A DNA stretch of 64,000 nt from Actinomycetes bacterium. GTDB taxonomy: Bacteria; Actinomycetota; Actinomycetes; Mycobacteriales; Mycobacteriaceae. Below the pieces are notes generated by a model. That model did not search any database. It saw nothing but the letters and a program-made list of their open reading frames with translations, and was not told where the DNA came from. The stretch spans positions 1 through 64,000 of the forward strand of contig JAEYUQ010000015.1 in assembly GCA_023432405.1 (NCBI GenBank), in the 5' to 3' direction. Positions 1 to 7,828 of this stretch are shown here, piece after piece. Within the stretch, counting starts at the first letter, position 1, and each line of letters opens with the position of its first letter. The translations under genes were made by a program, and so were the position numbers.

Positions 1-30
1 AGGTCACTGGTTCAATCCCAGTATCGTGCA
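1..30 (+). tRNA. 3' part of a tRNA, probably tRNA-Val(GAC)
   Basis: The window opens inside a tRNA. The T arm (stem ACTGG at 6-10, loop TTCAATC, stem CCAGT at 18-22) and the 3' acceptor strand ATCGTGC (23-29) with discriminator A30 are visible. The 5' half and anticodon are off the window, so the 5' acceptor strand should read GCACGAT. From memory, the sequence resembles tRNA-Val(GAC) of corynebacteria and mycobacteria, which often sits next to tRNA-Gly(GCC). The amino acid identity is an inference. Confidence 0.7.
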
Positions 31-53
31 CTGGAAGCCTTCAGAGGTTTCTT

Positions 54-126
54 GCGGATGTAGCGCAGTTGGTAGCGCATCACCTTGCCAAGGTGAGGGT
101 CGCGGGTTCGAATCCCGTCATCCGCT
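54..126 (+). tRNA. tRNA-Gly (anticodon GCC)
   Basis: Complete 73-nt cloverleaf. Acceptor strands GCGGATG (54-60) and CATCCGC (119-125) pair fully, with discriminator T126. The anticodon stem TCACC/GGTGA encloses the loop TTGCCAA, placing GCC at 87-89. The T arm has a GCGGG stem with a TTCGAAT loop. CCA is not encoded. It lies 24 bases after the preceding tRNA, so the two are probably one transcript ended by the hairpin just downstream. Confidence 0.96.
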
Positions 127-132
127 CTTGGC

Positions 133-180
133 AAAGCCCTTTTCGGAAAGACGCACCTTTCTGGAAAGGGCTTTTCTTTT
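133..180 (+). terminator. Rho-independent terminator of the tRNA cluster
   Basis: The left arm AAAGCCCTTTT (133-143) pairs with GAAAGGGCTTTT (164-175), and a T-rich run (TTTTCTTTT) follows. It begins seven bases after tRNA-Gly, as expected for the end of the tRNA transcript. Confidence 0.85.
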
Positions 181-462
181 CCTGGTAGCTGCTTTCTTTC
201 AGTTCACCATTACCTTCACTATCCTCGGTTCAGCGCCATCGTTATTGCTTTCGTACCCGGGCCACCGAAGTTCATCCGGACCACCTCGTCCGGGGTGGTA
301 CTCAGGGAAGATACCGATGGGCTTCAATCGGAAGTTGGAGAAAACCTGCGCATAATTCTCATCAGTGGGCTAGGATGGTTGAAAGCTCTGAATCCATTGT
401 GGAGCTTGTAACCAACCTCTGTGAAGAGTCTCCCTCGAGTTGTAAGACGTTAGGTCAGGTTT
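181..462. other. Intergenic region upstream of copC
   Basis: No credible coding sequence is present. The stretch holds two mutually exclusive short hairpins, CCGGAC/GTCCGG (276-281 with 288-293) and ACCACC/GGTGGT (280-285 with 294-299), and a CCGAT/ATCGG stem near 313-330. A possible -10 hexamer, TAGGAT at 371-376, lies about 87 bases before the copC start. I see no clear -35 element or copper operator. A small RNA cannot be excluded, but nothing here proves one. Confidence 0.4.
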
Positions 463-1071
463 GTGTCCAAAACAGTGCCTGTGAGAATTGTGGTGACGGC
501 GTGCGCGGTGTTCATCCTTGCCGTTCTCCATCTCCCTCTTGCTCAAGGGCATGACACAGTCCTGGAAGCGGTTCCGGCAATGGACGGAACTGTCTCCGAG
601 TTTCCCCGTGATATTCAGCTAACTTTCTCGGGAGAACCAAAACCAGATTTCAATACCCTGGCTATCTCTAACTCTGACACGGGAGTGGTTGTCTATCGGG
701 CGACCCCAGAGGTGTCTGGACGGTTTGTTTCCGTCCATGTTCCTGATTCGGTGAACCCCGGAGCAGGTCACTACAAAATTGGCTATCAAATCACGTCCTC
801 CGACGGTCATTCGACTCGTGGCTTTACACGTTTTAGTGTTGTGGGCTCCAGGGAGCAAAGGTCATCGGGTGAACCGTCCTTCCAGAAATCCTCCTCAGAT
901 GAAGCGTTTGTCTCTCAAGACAGCGCAGCTGAGGAACCAAGTACGAACAAAGGGGTCGTCGATAAGGGCGTCGCCTGGATACTGATGCTGGTGGGAATAG
1001 CTGTGCTGGCCGTTGGTGTGGTTGTGGTGAGTATGCTGAAACGTCCATCAATACGAAAGGGTACGAAATGA
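463..1071 (+). CDS. copC: CopC-domain copper-binding exported protein
   Basis: A 202-residue protein with a Sec-type signal peptide (about residues 1-29, hydrophobic VVTACAVFILAVL), a CopC/YcnJ-type beta-sandwich domain and one C-terminal membrane helix (about 168-192) followed by basic residues. The probable first mature residue is His30, the N-terminal copper ligand of CopC proteins, and the D-x-H motif (SSDGHSTRGF) near residue 110 supplies the remaining Cu(II) ligands. The protein is expected on the outer face of the membrane. The start is GTG. Its stop overlaps the next ORF by four bases (ATGA), so it is coupled to the PCu(A)C-like lipoprotein. CopC membership is clear; the physiological role in copper handling is inferred from the family and the neighbour. 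Confidence 0.88.
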   Translation: MSKTVPVRIVVTACAVFILAVLHLPLAQGHDTVLEAVPAMDGTVSEFPRDIQLTFSGEPKPDFNTLAISNSDTGVVVYRATPEVSGRFVSVHVPDSVNPGAGHYKIGYQITSSDGHSTRGFTRFSVVGSREQRSSGEPSFQKSSSDEAFVSQDSAAEEPSTNKGVVDKGVAWILMLVGIAVLAVGVVVVSMLKRPSIRKGTK

Positions 1072-1784
1072 CCAAGATTGTTAAGAGGACTGCTGCCGCG
1101 GCCTTTGCACTATCCATGGGTATCGCTATGACCGCCTGTAGCTCCTCCGAAGAAGATTCCACTGCTGTTGGAACGTCCACCGCTGTAGCAACGCAGTCCT
1201 CGGCCGTAACGGAAGATGCTGACGTTCTCTCTGTCAGTGATCTTGTGGTGCGGGCTACCACTAGCTCGATGCACAAGGCTGAGGATGGCACCTACATGAC
1301 GGGTATCTTCGGTAACTTCACCAACAACACTGATGTGGATCAGACGATTGTGGGATTCACCTCTGACACCGATGCTGCAGATCACCAGGTCCACGAAATT
1401 GGGCCTGATGGCATGATGCGCGAGAAGGAGGGTGGCCTGACGATCAAGGCTGGCGAGACTGCAGAACTGAAGCCAGGCGGTGAGCACCTCATGCTTATGG
1501 GTATGTCCAAAGGCCTTGAGCCCGGAGATAAGGTTCATGTGACTCTGGAGCTGGCTGGTGGTCAGAAGCAGGATTTGGGCGAAATTGAGGTTCGGGACAT
1601 TTCCTCCGGCGAAGAGAACTACGGAGATCTTGCCGACGGCGCTTCCGAGGCAATGGAGAGCGCTAAGGACACCATGGGAGATGCCGCTGCTGCTGCCACC
1701 GATGCTGTTGGTGACGCTGTAGAAAGCGCTGGAGATGCCTTGGAGTCCGCTGGGGATGCTGTGGAGTCCGCAACCAATAAGTAA
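1068..1784 (+). CDS. PCu(A)C-like copper chaperone lipoprotein
   Basis: A 238-residue lipoprotein with a basic N-terminus, hydrophobic stretch and lipobox-like MTAC (Cys at about 23), predicted to be anchored outside the membrane. The central domain (about 60-180) carries the His/Met-rich PCu(A)C pattern: a His in QVHEIG, Met in GMMREK, and a later HLMLMG, which form the Cu(I) site used to deliver copper to cytochrome oxidase in other bacteria. The C-terminal 60 residues are an Ala/Asp/Glu-rich helical tail with heptad-like GDAVESA repeats, unusual for the family. ATG overlaps the copC stop. A strong terminator follows, so copC and this gene form a two-gene unit. Confidence 0.88.
   Translation: MTKIVKRTAAAAFALSMGIAMTACSSSEEDSTAVGTSTAVATQSSAVTEDADVLSVSDLVVRATTSSMHKAEDGTYMTGIFGNFTNNTDVDQTIVGFTSDTDAADHQVHEIGPDGMMREKEGGLTIKAGETAELKPGGEHLMLMGMSKGLEPGDKVHVTLELAGGQKQDLGEIEVRDISSGEENYGDLADGASEAMESAKDTMGDAAAAATDAVGDAVESAGDALESAGDAVESATNK
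1710..1772 (+). repeat. Three tandem 21-bp units in the lipoprotein tail
   Basis: Three consecutive 21-base units (1710-1730, 1731-1751, 1752-1772) encode GDAVESA, GDALESA and GDAVESA. The codons differ between units, so the repeat is better kept at protein than at DNA level, as expected for an amphipathic helical or coiled tail. Confidence 0.8.
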
Positions 1785-1816
1785 GTCTCGCAGGTGACAT
1801 CCTGGTGAGCTATGCG

Positions 1817-1851
1817 AAGTAGGTAAGTCCACTGTGGCTTACCTACTTTTT
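1817..1851 (+). terminator. Rho-independent terminator
   Basis: Perfect 11-base arms AAGTAGGTAAG (1817-1827) and CTTACCTACTT (1838-1848) with a ten-base loop, followed by T residues to 1851. It ends the copC-lipoprotein transcript and separates it from the DyP gene. Confidence 0.9.
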
Positions 1852-1891
1852 CGCGTAAGGCTTCGGGATTGACCTCTTTCGTGTGGTTTAT

Positions 1892-1908
1892 TGATAACAC
1901 TTATATCA
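1892..1908. promoter_or_regulatory. Possible operator upstream of the DyP peroxidase gene
   Basis: An interrupted palindrome with TGATA and TATCA arms in an AT-rich patch, about 175 bases before the chosen start. The TGATAA half resembles half-sites of Fur-family regulators, which would fit an iron or heme enzyme, but the full consensus is not met. Low-confidence candidate. Confidence 0.25.
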
Positions 1909-2081
1909 GAACTTTACTAAATCTCTCACTCTTTCCGAGTGAGGCATACACTGGGCATCACGGCATGGGGTTATCCATCTTTTGGAGGATTCCCCTCCTC
2001 GGTGATCACAGGTTCACGTCAAGTGCTGGCGAGGAGCTGTGCACACATTCAGCTAGAGATGAAGAAAAGAAGAAGGGGACT

Positions 2082-3371
2082 ATGTCTAGGACAGGGTCTA
2101 AGACAGATGGTGGCGATTCTCAGCACCAAGGCCTAACACGCCGTCATTTTCTCACGGGTTTGACGGCTGCTGCTGGCTCAATGGCGTTACCATCGCCACT
2201 TCAGGGAGCACAGCCAGCTGCTCATGCAGATACCGTTGATACTCCGGCGTACCTCGGTGATTCCAGAGTGCCCTTCGACGCCGAGCACCAGGCTGGTATC
2301 GAAACTCCCATCCAGGCTCATGTCAATGTCCTGGGCTTTAATCTGAAACCAGGAGTGACGCAGTCCGACGTCATCAAACTGCTCCAGGTCTGGACAGAGG
2401 ATTCTCGCCGCCTGTGCAATGGACAGCCTCCTTTGGGATCTTTTGAGCCGGAAATGGCCGCAAAGACGGCCAATCTAACTATCACTGCTGGTTTTGGAGA
2501 GAGCTTCTTTAAGAAAGCGGGAGTTCAGAAGCAGAAACCTGAATGGCTCCACGATATTCCGGCGTTTGAGAATGATCGTTTAGAAGACCAGTGGGGTCAA
2601 ACGGACATGGTCATTCAGGTATGCGCAGATGATTCCCTGTCTTGCCACTACGCCACTCGCCATCTTGTCCGTTCCGGAAAGTTTTATGCTTCACTGTTCT
2701 GGAATCAAATTGGTTTCGGCTTCGCCAAGGGCACCCAAAACCAAGGTGCTACAGGGCGTAACCTGTTTGGGCAGATTGATGGAACCATCAACCCACATAC
2801 TCCCGAGGATTTTCTCCAGCAGGTGTGGATTGATGATGATAAGGACTGGATCCGGGGCGGTTCCGCTATGGTGATCCGTCGCATCTTCATGCACATGGAC
2901 ACCTGGGATATTTTGGATCGTCCATCTCGGGAGATTGTCATCGGACGTCGCATGGATAACGGGGCACCCCTTACCGGTGGGGAGGAGTTCACACCCGCTC
3001 GGTTTGACGCTGTTGATGAGCTTGGACTTCCCATCATCGACCCCAACTCCCACATGGCTCAGGCTCACTATCCTGAGGATCATCCTGAACAGGTATTACA
3101 GCGTCGTGCTTACTCCTATGATCTCAATCTCACTGAGGACGTTGCGAAGAAAATGGAGCGTGAGGGAGTTCGGGTTCTCAGTAACACAGGACTCATCTTT
3201 ATTAGTTTCCAGAAGAACCCGGATCTGCAATTCACTCCTATTCAGACCCGGCTGGACAAGAATGATCGCCTGAATCAGTGGATTACCCATATCGGATCTG
3301 CCGTTTACGCCATTCCGCCGGGAGTGGGAGAAGGACGCGATGCTTATTGGGGTGCTTCTCTCTTCGTTTAG
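2082..3371 (+). CDS. DyP-type heme peroxidase, Tat-exported
   Basis: A 429-residue dye-decolorizing peroxidase of the EfeB-like, secreted group. The twin-arginine signal TRRHFLTG lies at residues 19-26, followed by a hydrophobic stretch, so the folded heme protein is predicted to be exported. The family GxxDG motif with the distal Asp appears as GQIDGT near 229-234. The proximal heme His is probably in SHMAQAH (about 323-330), followed by the conserved QRRAYSYD. The ATG at 2082 has a GAAGGGGA Shine-Dalgarno sequence and puts the Tat motif at a normal distance; a longer in-frame extension to 1869 is unlikely because it runs through the leader. It follows the copper-protein pair and precedes thrS, an order I recall from Corynebacterium. 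Confidence 0.92.
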   Translation: MSRTGSKTDGGDSQHQGLTRRHFLTGLTAAAGSMALPSPLQGAQPAAHADTVDTPAYLGDSRVPFDAEHQAGIETPIQAHVNVLGFNLKPGVTQSDVIKLLQVWTEDSRRLCNGQPPLGSFEPEMAAKTANLTITAGFGESFFKKAGVQKQKPEWLHDIPAFENDRLEDQWGQTDMVIQVCADDSLSCHYATRHLVRSGKFYASLFWNQIGFGFAKGTQNQGATGRNLFGQIDGTINPHTPEDFLQQVWIDDDKDWIRGGSAMVIRRIFMHMDTWDILDRPSREIVIGRRMDNGAPLTGGEEFTPARFDAVDELGLPIIDPNSHMAQAHYPEDHPEQVLQRRAYSYDLNLTEDVAKKMEREGVRVLSNTGLIFISFQKNPDLQFTPIQTRLDKNDRLNQWITHIGSAVYAIPPGVGEGRDAYWGASLFV

Positions 3372-3409
3372 GCACTCTCCGCCCGTGTACTCTTAGACCC
3401 TTGACGACG

Positions 3410-3440
3410 CCCGCCCCGCCTGAACGTGGGGCGGCTCTTT
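3410..3440 (+). terminator. Probable terminator after the DyP gene
   Basis: CCGCCCC (3411-3417) pairs with GGGGCGG (3428-3434) across a ten-base loop. Only a short T run (CTCTTT) follows, so it is weaker than the two terminators upstream. Confidence 0.55.
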
Positions 3441-3454
3441 GCTGTCTCAGGGGG

Positions 3455-3460
3455 TAGGAT
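3455..3460 (+). promoter_or_regulatory. Candidate -10 element for thrS
   Basis: TAGGAT lies about 100 bases before the thrS start, predicting a leader of about 90 nt. No T-box consensus is visible in that leader, and I see no obvious -35 element. Confidence 0.4.
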
Positions 3461-3558
3461 GTACGAGTCAGTCAGCGTTGGCAGGCTGCACTATGCCCTA
3501 AACAAGAACTGTCGCGGCCAGGTATGCCGAGGCAGGTGAGCGCAAAGGAGCGCATTTC

Positions 3559-5610
3559 ATGGCAACTGATGCCGGTTTATTGGCACCGTTTACTGTCCCT
3601 GCCGGTACTCCTGTCGGAGTGGCTATGCGGGATCTGGATTTGCCCCGGAAGGGGCCAGATGCAATTGTGGCAGCTCAAGATGAGCACGGCGAGACGAAAG
3701 ACTTAGCCTTCGTTCCAGAAACGGAGGCCCAATTCCGTCCAATTCCTGCTCATACAGAGGCTGGGCGAGCCGTGATTCGCCACTCTGCAGCCCATGTGTT
3801 AGCTCAGGCTGTTCAGCAAGAGTTTCCGGAGGCCAAGTTGGGCATTGGCCCTGCCATTGATAATGGTTTCTACTATGATTTTGAGGTAGCAGAGCCCTTC
3901 ACGCCAGAGGACCTTCAGAAGCTCGAAAAGCGGATGAAGAAGATCATCAAGTCCGGACAGAAATTTGTGAGGCGCCGCTACGATTCCGCCGAACAAGCTT
4001 TGAGCGAGTTTGAGGATCAGCGGTTCAAGCAGGAACTGATCCAGGATAAAGGCAATGTTCGGCCGGATTCGGATGAAGCCTCGGAGGTAGGGGCTGGTGA
4101 TCTTACTGCCTATGACAATGTGAATCCCCGTACAGGTGAGACTGAGTGGTTTGATCTGTGCCGAGGGCCACACGTTCCTACCACCAAGTACATTCCGGCT
4201 TTCGCGCTGACGCGTACCTCTGCGGCATACTGGCGTGGAGACCAGAATAATGCTCCTCTCCAGCGTATTTACGGTACAGCGTGGGAATCCAAGGAAGCCT
4301 TGGAGGAATATGAGCAGATGATGGCGGAGGCGCAGCGCCGAGATCACCGCCGCTTGGGCCAAGAGCTAGATCTTTTCAGCTTCCCGGACGAGATCGGATC
4401 GGGGCTTCCTGTTTTCCATCCGGACGGAGCCATTGTTCGTATGGAAATGGAGCAGCACTCCCTGAAACGCCACCTCAGCAGTGGATACTCCCTGGTGAAT
4501 TCTCCTCATCTGACAAAGGCTGATCTTTTTAAGAAATCAGGTCACCTGGACTTTTATGCCGATGGGATGTTCCCTCCCATGAAGTTGGATGGGGAGTATG
4601 CCCCGGATGGCGCCGAGATTAAGCCCCCGCAGGACTACTACGTCAAACCTATGAACTGCCCCATGCATAATCTGATCTTTTCCTCCCGGGGCAGATCTTA
4701 TAGGGAGCTTCCTCTCAGGCTTTTCGAGTTCGGTACGGTGTACCGCTATGAGAAGTCTGGTGTGGTGCATGGTCTGACCAGGGCCCGTGGTTTTACTCAG
4801 GATGATTCTCACATCTACTGCACAGAAGATCAGCTGGAAGATGAACTCACCAAGGTGCTGGATTTCATCTTGTCCTTGTTAAAGGATTATGGGCTCAATG
4901 ATTTTTATCTGGAGCTATCCACGAAGGACCCCAATAAGTTCGTAGGAAGCGACGAGATTTGGGAAAAATCCACTGCCATACTGCAACGGGTTGCTGAATC
5001 CTCTGGATTGGAGCTGGTGCCGGATCCCGCAGGAGCTGCTTTCTATGGTCCGAAGATTTCAGTGCAAGCTCGAGATGCCATTGGTCGTACCTGGCAGATG
5101 TCCACTGTCCAGCTGGATTTCAATCTGCCGGAACGTTTCAATCTGGAGTACACAGCTCCGGATGGCAGTAAACAACGCCCCATTATGATTCACCGCGCCC
5201 TTTTTGGTTCCATTGAGCGATTCTTCGGAGTGCTCCTGGAGCACTACGCGGGTGCTTTTCCGGCCTGGTTGGCTCCCCGTCAAGTTGTTGCCATCCCCGT
5301 TGCCGATGAATTCGTGGGTCACCTGAACGCGGTCGTCGATAAGCTTGCAGAGCAAGGAGTTCGTGCCCAGGTGGATACCTCGAGTGATCGGATGCAAAAG
5401 AAAATCCGCACCCATACCACTGGGAAAGTGCCGTTCATGCTCTTGGCTGGGCAACGAGATGTCGACGCTGGCGCAGTGAGCTTCAGGTTCTTGGATGGTT
5501 CTCAGATCAACGGTGTACCCATTGACGACGCCGTGAATCTTATTGTTCGGTGGATTTCCAGCCATCGCAATGAGCAACCAAGTGAGGAAACCATTGCAGC
5601 GTTCCAGTAG
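3559..5610 (+). CDS. thrS: Threonyl-tRNA synthetase
   Basis: A 683-residue class II aminoacyl-tRNA synthetase charging tRNA-Thr. It has an N-terminal TGS-like region, the editing domain with HxxxH (HSAAH at 75-79), the catalytic core with the zinc-binding Cys in NCPMH (about 365), motif 2 ([13 protein letters not shown], about 395) and motif 3 ([11 protein letters not shown], about 544), and a C-terminal anticodon-binding domain. Length and domain order are normal. The ATG at 3559 has an AAAGGAG Shine-Dalgarno sequence eight bases upstream. The gene heads the run that continues with the HIT protein and phosphoinositide genes. Confidence 0.97.
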   Translation: MATDAGLLAPFTVPAGTPVGVAMRDLDLPRKGPDAIVAAQDEHGETKDLAFVPETEAQFRPIPAHTEAGRAVIRHSAAHVLAQAVQQEFPEAKLGIGPAIDNGFYYDFEVAEPFTPEDLQKLEKRMKKIIKSGQKFVRRRYDSAEQALSEFEDQRFKQELIQDKGNVRPDSDEASEVGAGDLTAYDNVNPRTGETEWFDLCRGPHVPTTKYIPAFALTRTSAAYWRGDQNNAPLQRIYGTAWESKEALEEYEQMMAEAQRRDHRRLGQELDLFSFPDEIGSGLPVFHPDGAIVRMEMEQHSLKRHLSSGYSLVNSPHLTKADLFKKSGHLDFYADGMFPPMKLDGEYAPDGAEIKPPQDYYVKPMNCPMHNLIFSSRGRSYRELPLRLFEFGTVYRYEKSGVVHGLTRARGFTQDDSHIYCTEDQLEDELTKVLDFILSLLKDYGLNDFYLELSTKDPNKFVGSDEIWEKSTAILQRVAESSGLELVPDPAGAAFYGPKISVQARDAIGRTWQMSTVQLDFNLPERFNLEYTAPDGSKQRPIMIHRALFGSIERFFGVLLEHYAGAFPAWLAPRQVVAIPVADEFVGHLNAVVDKLAEQGVRAQVDTSSDRMQKKIRTHTTGKVPFMLLAGQRDVDAGAVSFRFLDGSQINGVPIDDAVNLIVRWISSHRNEQPSEETIAAFQ

Positions 5611-5692
5611 GGAGAAGGATTCCGCCGCTGTATTGGGCGGTGTGCAGGGGTCCTCGGACACGAGCCACACTGACTGCACTCAGGAACAAGAC

Positions 5693-6259
5693 GTGGTGCT
5701 AACAGAGTGTGGAGTAGGAGTGCCTGACAGCCTGGAGAGGCTGTGGGCTCCGTACCGTATGCGATATATCCGCAATGCTTCAGGTACTCAGCACGCAGAC
5801 GCGGCAGAAGATCCCTTTCTTGCTGCTCCGAAGCAGTCGGATGAGGATTCCCTTATCGTTGCTCGAGGAACAACTGTGTATTGTTTGCTCAATCTCTACC
5901 CTTATAACGTTGGGCACATGATGGTGGTGCCGTATCGGCAGGTGGCTAACTTGGAAGATCTCACCACAGAAGAGTCTGCCGAAATGATGCTGTTTGCCCA
6001 AAAGGCCATTCGAGTCTTGAAATCTACGAATAATCCCAGTGGAATCAATGTGGGCTTTAATCTAGGTCACGGATCAGGTGGGTCTATCCGTGATCATCTG
6101 CATATGCATATTGTTCCACGCTGGCCAGGAGATGCTAATTTCATGACTCTCTTTGGACAGGTGAAGGTCTTGTCGCAATTACTGCGGGATACCCGAGCCA
6201 TTCTGGCTCACGCCTGGCTAGAGCAAGAGAAGCTAGCTCAAGGGGATTGTGATGCTTAG
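5693..6259 (+). CDS. HIT-family nucleotide phosphorylase/hydrolase
   Basis: A histidine-triad protein with the catalytic H-x-H-x-H in HLHMHIVPRW (about residues 135-144) and the LWAPYRM start typical of the actinobacterial group that includes mycobacterial Ap4A phosphorylase Rv2613c. The likely substrate is therefore a dinucleoside polyphosphate, by family analogy. The start is uncertain. An open frame extends back to 5543 with an ATG at 5570, but those starts overlap thrS and lack a Shine-Dalgarno sequence. GTG at 5693 has AGGA seven bases upstream and gives 188 residues, close to the family length. TTG 5633 after GGAGAAGG is another option. It overlaps pgsA by a few bases, indicating translational coupling. 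Confidence 0.88.
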   Translation: MVLTECGVGVPDSLERLWAPYRMRYIRNASGTQHADAAEDPFLAAPKQSDEDSLIVARGTTVYCLLNLYPYNVGHMMVVPYRQVANLEDLTTEESAEMMLFAQKAIRVLKSTNNPSGINVGFNLGHGSGGSIRDHLHMHIVPRWPGDANFMTLFGQVKVLSQLLRDTRAILAHAWLEQEKLAQGDCDA

Positions 6260-6932
6260 TGTGAGAGGGCGAAAACCGGCCTCGGTCATCGTAGAACCAG
6301 TAGCCCGCGGCTTTTTGAAAACCGGGCTGACCCCTAATGCAGTGACGGTGTTAAGCGCTCTGGCCACTGTGGCGGTGGCGGTGACATTAATTCCAACAGG
6401 TCACCTCATTACTGCTGCTATTCTGTCTGGCCTTTTCAGTGCCTTCGACATGATTGACGGGACAATGGCACGTCTTCGTGGTGGTGGAAGCCAGTTTGGC
6501 GCTACTCTTGATGCCACCTGCGATCGGATTACCGATGGGGTGCTCTTTGCCGTTATCACCTGGTGGCTGATGTACAGCTATGAGGCTTCCCCTCCTCTTG
6601 TTGCAGCAAGCTTGGTGGTTATCGTGGGTTCCCAAGTGATCTCCTATGTAAAAGCGCGAGGAGAAGCTTCAAGCCTCCAGATCAATGGCGGTTTGATTGA
6701 ACGCCCGGAGCGCATGATTATTGGCCTTGGTGGCCTAGGACTGCAAGGATGTGGGGTTCCCTATGCCATTGACTGCGCCATTTGGTTGTTAGCGGTAGGT
6801 TCCGTCATCACTGTGATTCAACGTCTCATTATTGCGTCGAAATCACCGCAGGCTCATGCACTTGCTCAGGCTCCCGCCGGGGCGAAGAGTTTTCCTTCCT
6901 CATCTCAGCTATCGAAAGAGAATCCCTCCTAG
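6252..6932 (+). CDS. pgsA: Phosphatidylinositol phosphate synthase (CDP-alcohol phosphotransferase)
   Basis: A 226-residue integral membrane enzyme of the CDP-alcohol phosphatidyltransferase family. The signature DGxxAR-x8-G-x3-D-x3-D is complete in DGTMARLRGGGSQFGATLDA and the following Asp (about 69-92). In mycobacteria and corynebacteria the enzyme at this locus joins CDP-diacylglycerol and inositol 1-phosphate, the first step of phosphatidylinositol and then PIM/LAM synthesis; the two genes downstream support that reading. ATG 6252 follows AAGGGG; a GTG directly before it (6249) is an alternative. The stop shares a base with the start of the next gene. Confidence 0.95.
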   Translation: MLSVRGRKPASVIVEPVARGFLKTGLTPNAVTVLSALATVAVAVTLIPTGHLITAAILSGLFSAFDMIDGTMARLRGGGSQFGATLDATCDRITDGVLFAVITWWLMYSYEASPPLVAASLVVIVGSQVISYVKARGEASSLQINGGLIERPERMIIGLGGLGLQGCGVPYAIDCAIWLLAVGSVITVIQRLIIASKSPQAHALAQAPAGAKSFPSSSQLSKENPS

Positions 6933-7828
6933 TGGATATTGCAGCTGTAACGTATCTGGCTGGCTGGAAGATGGTTCGTTCTCTTCCTCAGAGCGTCTCC
7001 ACCCGGCTTTTTTCGCAGGGAGCAGATTGGGTTGCTCGCCGCGGGCTTGCGGTGGAGCAATTGCGGGCGAATTTGGAGCGTGTAGTTGGCCCTTCCAATG
7101 TCACTGCTCACCTTGTTCGCGACAGTTTCCGCTCCTACGCGCGGTATTGGGAAGAAGCATTTCGCCTTCCTTCGTTGTCTAGAGACCACCATTTAGCAGA
7201 GTTGTTAGACGAAAGTCTCGTGGGGCGAGAGTATGTGCTGGAAGCATTGGCTCATAAAAAAGGAATGATTATTACTCTTCCTCACACAGGGAACTGGGAT
7301 ATGGCTGGGGTGCTCTTGTGTCATTACGCCGGTAGTTTTACGACGGTGGCTGAACGAGTTAAACCTGAGGTTCTGTTTCAGGCCTTCCTGGAGTATCGAG
7401 AATCCCTTGGCTTCGAGGTTCTGCCATTGACGGGAGGGGGCAAGCCCTTTCCGCTCTTGGAAAAGAAGCTCCAGGCCGGGGAAGTGGTGTGTCTCCTTGG
7501 AGAGCGTGACATGACCTCCCGGGGTGTACCTGTGCGCTTCTTTGGGGAAGAAACGTCGTTTCCAGCAGGTCCAGCACTCCTGGCTCACAAAACGGGAGCA
7601 TCTCTTCATGTTGCTCATTCCTGGTATCCGGCTCCTGGGCAGTGGGGACTTTCTCTCAGTGCTCCGGTGCCTGTGACCACGGTGGCTGAGACTACCCAAC
7701 GAATTGCCGAAGGTTTTGAACACAATATCGCCGCCCATCCTGCCGATTGGCACGCCTTGCAGCCAATCTGGCCAGCAGACCGAACAGCACGAAGTGAGTA
7801 TGGGGGAACAAGGGGTGTGCAACAGTGA
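6932..7828 (+). CDS. patA: PIM acyltransferase (LPLAT family)
   Basis: A 298-residue membrane-associated acyltransferase. The HxxxxD catalytic motif is HTGNWD (about 118-123), and LLGERDMTSRGVPVRFFG further on is characteristic of the LpxL/PatA-type lysophospholipid acyltransferase domain. In mycobacteria PatA moves palmitate from acyl-CoA to the 6-position of the mannose of PIM1 or PIM2. GTG 6932 overlaps the pgsA stop (TAGTG), and the stop overlaps the next start (GTGA), so pgsA-patA-pimA are translationally coupled. The longer frame back to 6782 lies inside pgsA and is rejected. Confidence 0.93.
   Translation: MDIAAVTYLAGWKMVRSLPQSVSTRLFSQGADWVARRGLAVEQLRANLERVVGPSNVTAHLVRDSFRSYARYWEEAFRLPSLSRDHHLAELLDESLVGREYVLEALAHKKGMIITLPHTGNWDMAGVLLCHYAGSFTTVAERVKPEVLFQAFLEYRESLGFEVLPLTGGGKPFPLLEKKLQAGEVVCLLGERDMTSRGVPVRFFGEETSFPAGPALLAHKTGASLHVAHSWYPAPGQWGLSLSAPVPVTTVAETTQRIAEGFEHNIAAHPADWHALQPIWPADRTARSEYGGTRGVQQ

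Noticed and set aside
26..355. Open frame of 109 codons crossing the tRNA-Gly gene
   Set aside because: It runs through both a complete tRNA and its terminator, has no recognisable domain and no ribosome binding site.
1110..1832. 240-codon open frame on the minus strand opposite the PCu(A)C-like gene
   Set aside because: It is antisense to a well-supported gene, extends into the terminator, and has no domain signal; it arises from the codon pattern of the repetitive Ala-rich tail.
3461..3558. T-box riboswitch before thrS
   Set aside because: The leader is under 100 nt and lacks the conserved T-box bulge sequence and a terminator/antiterminator pair.
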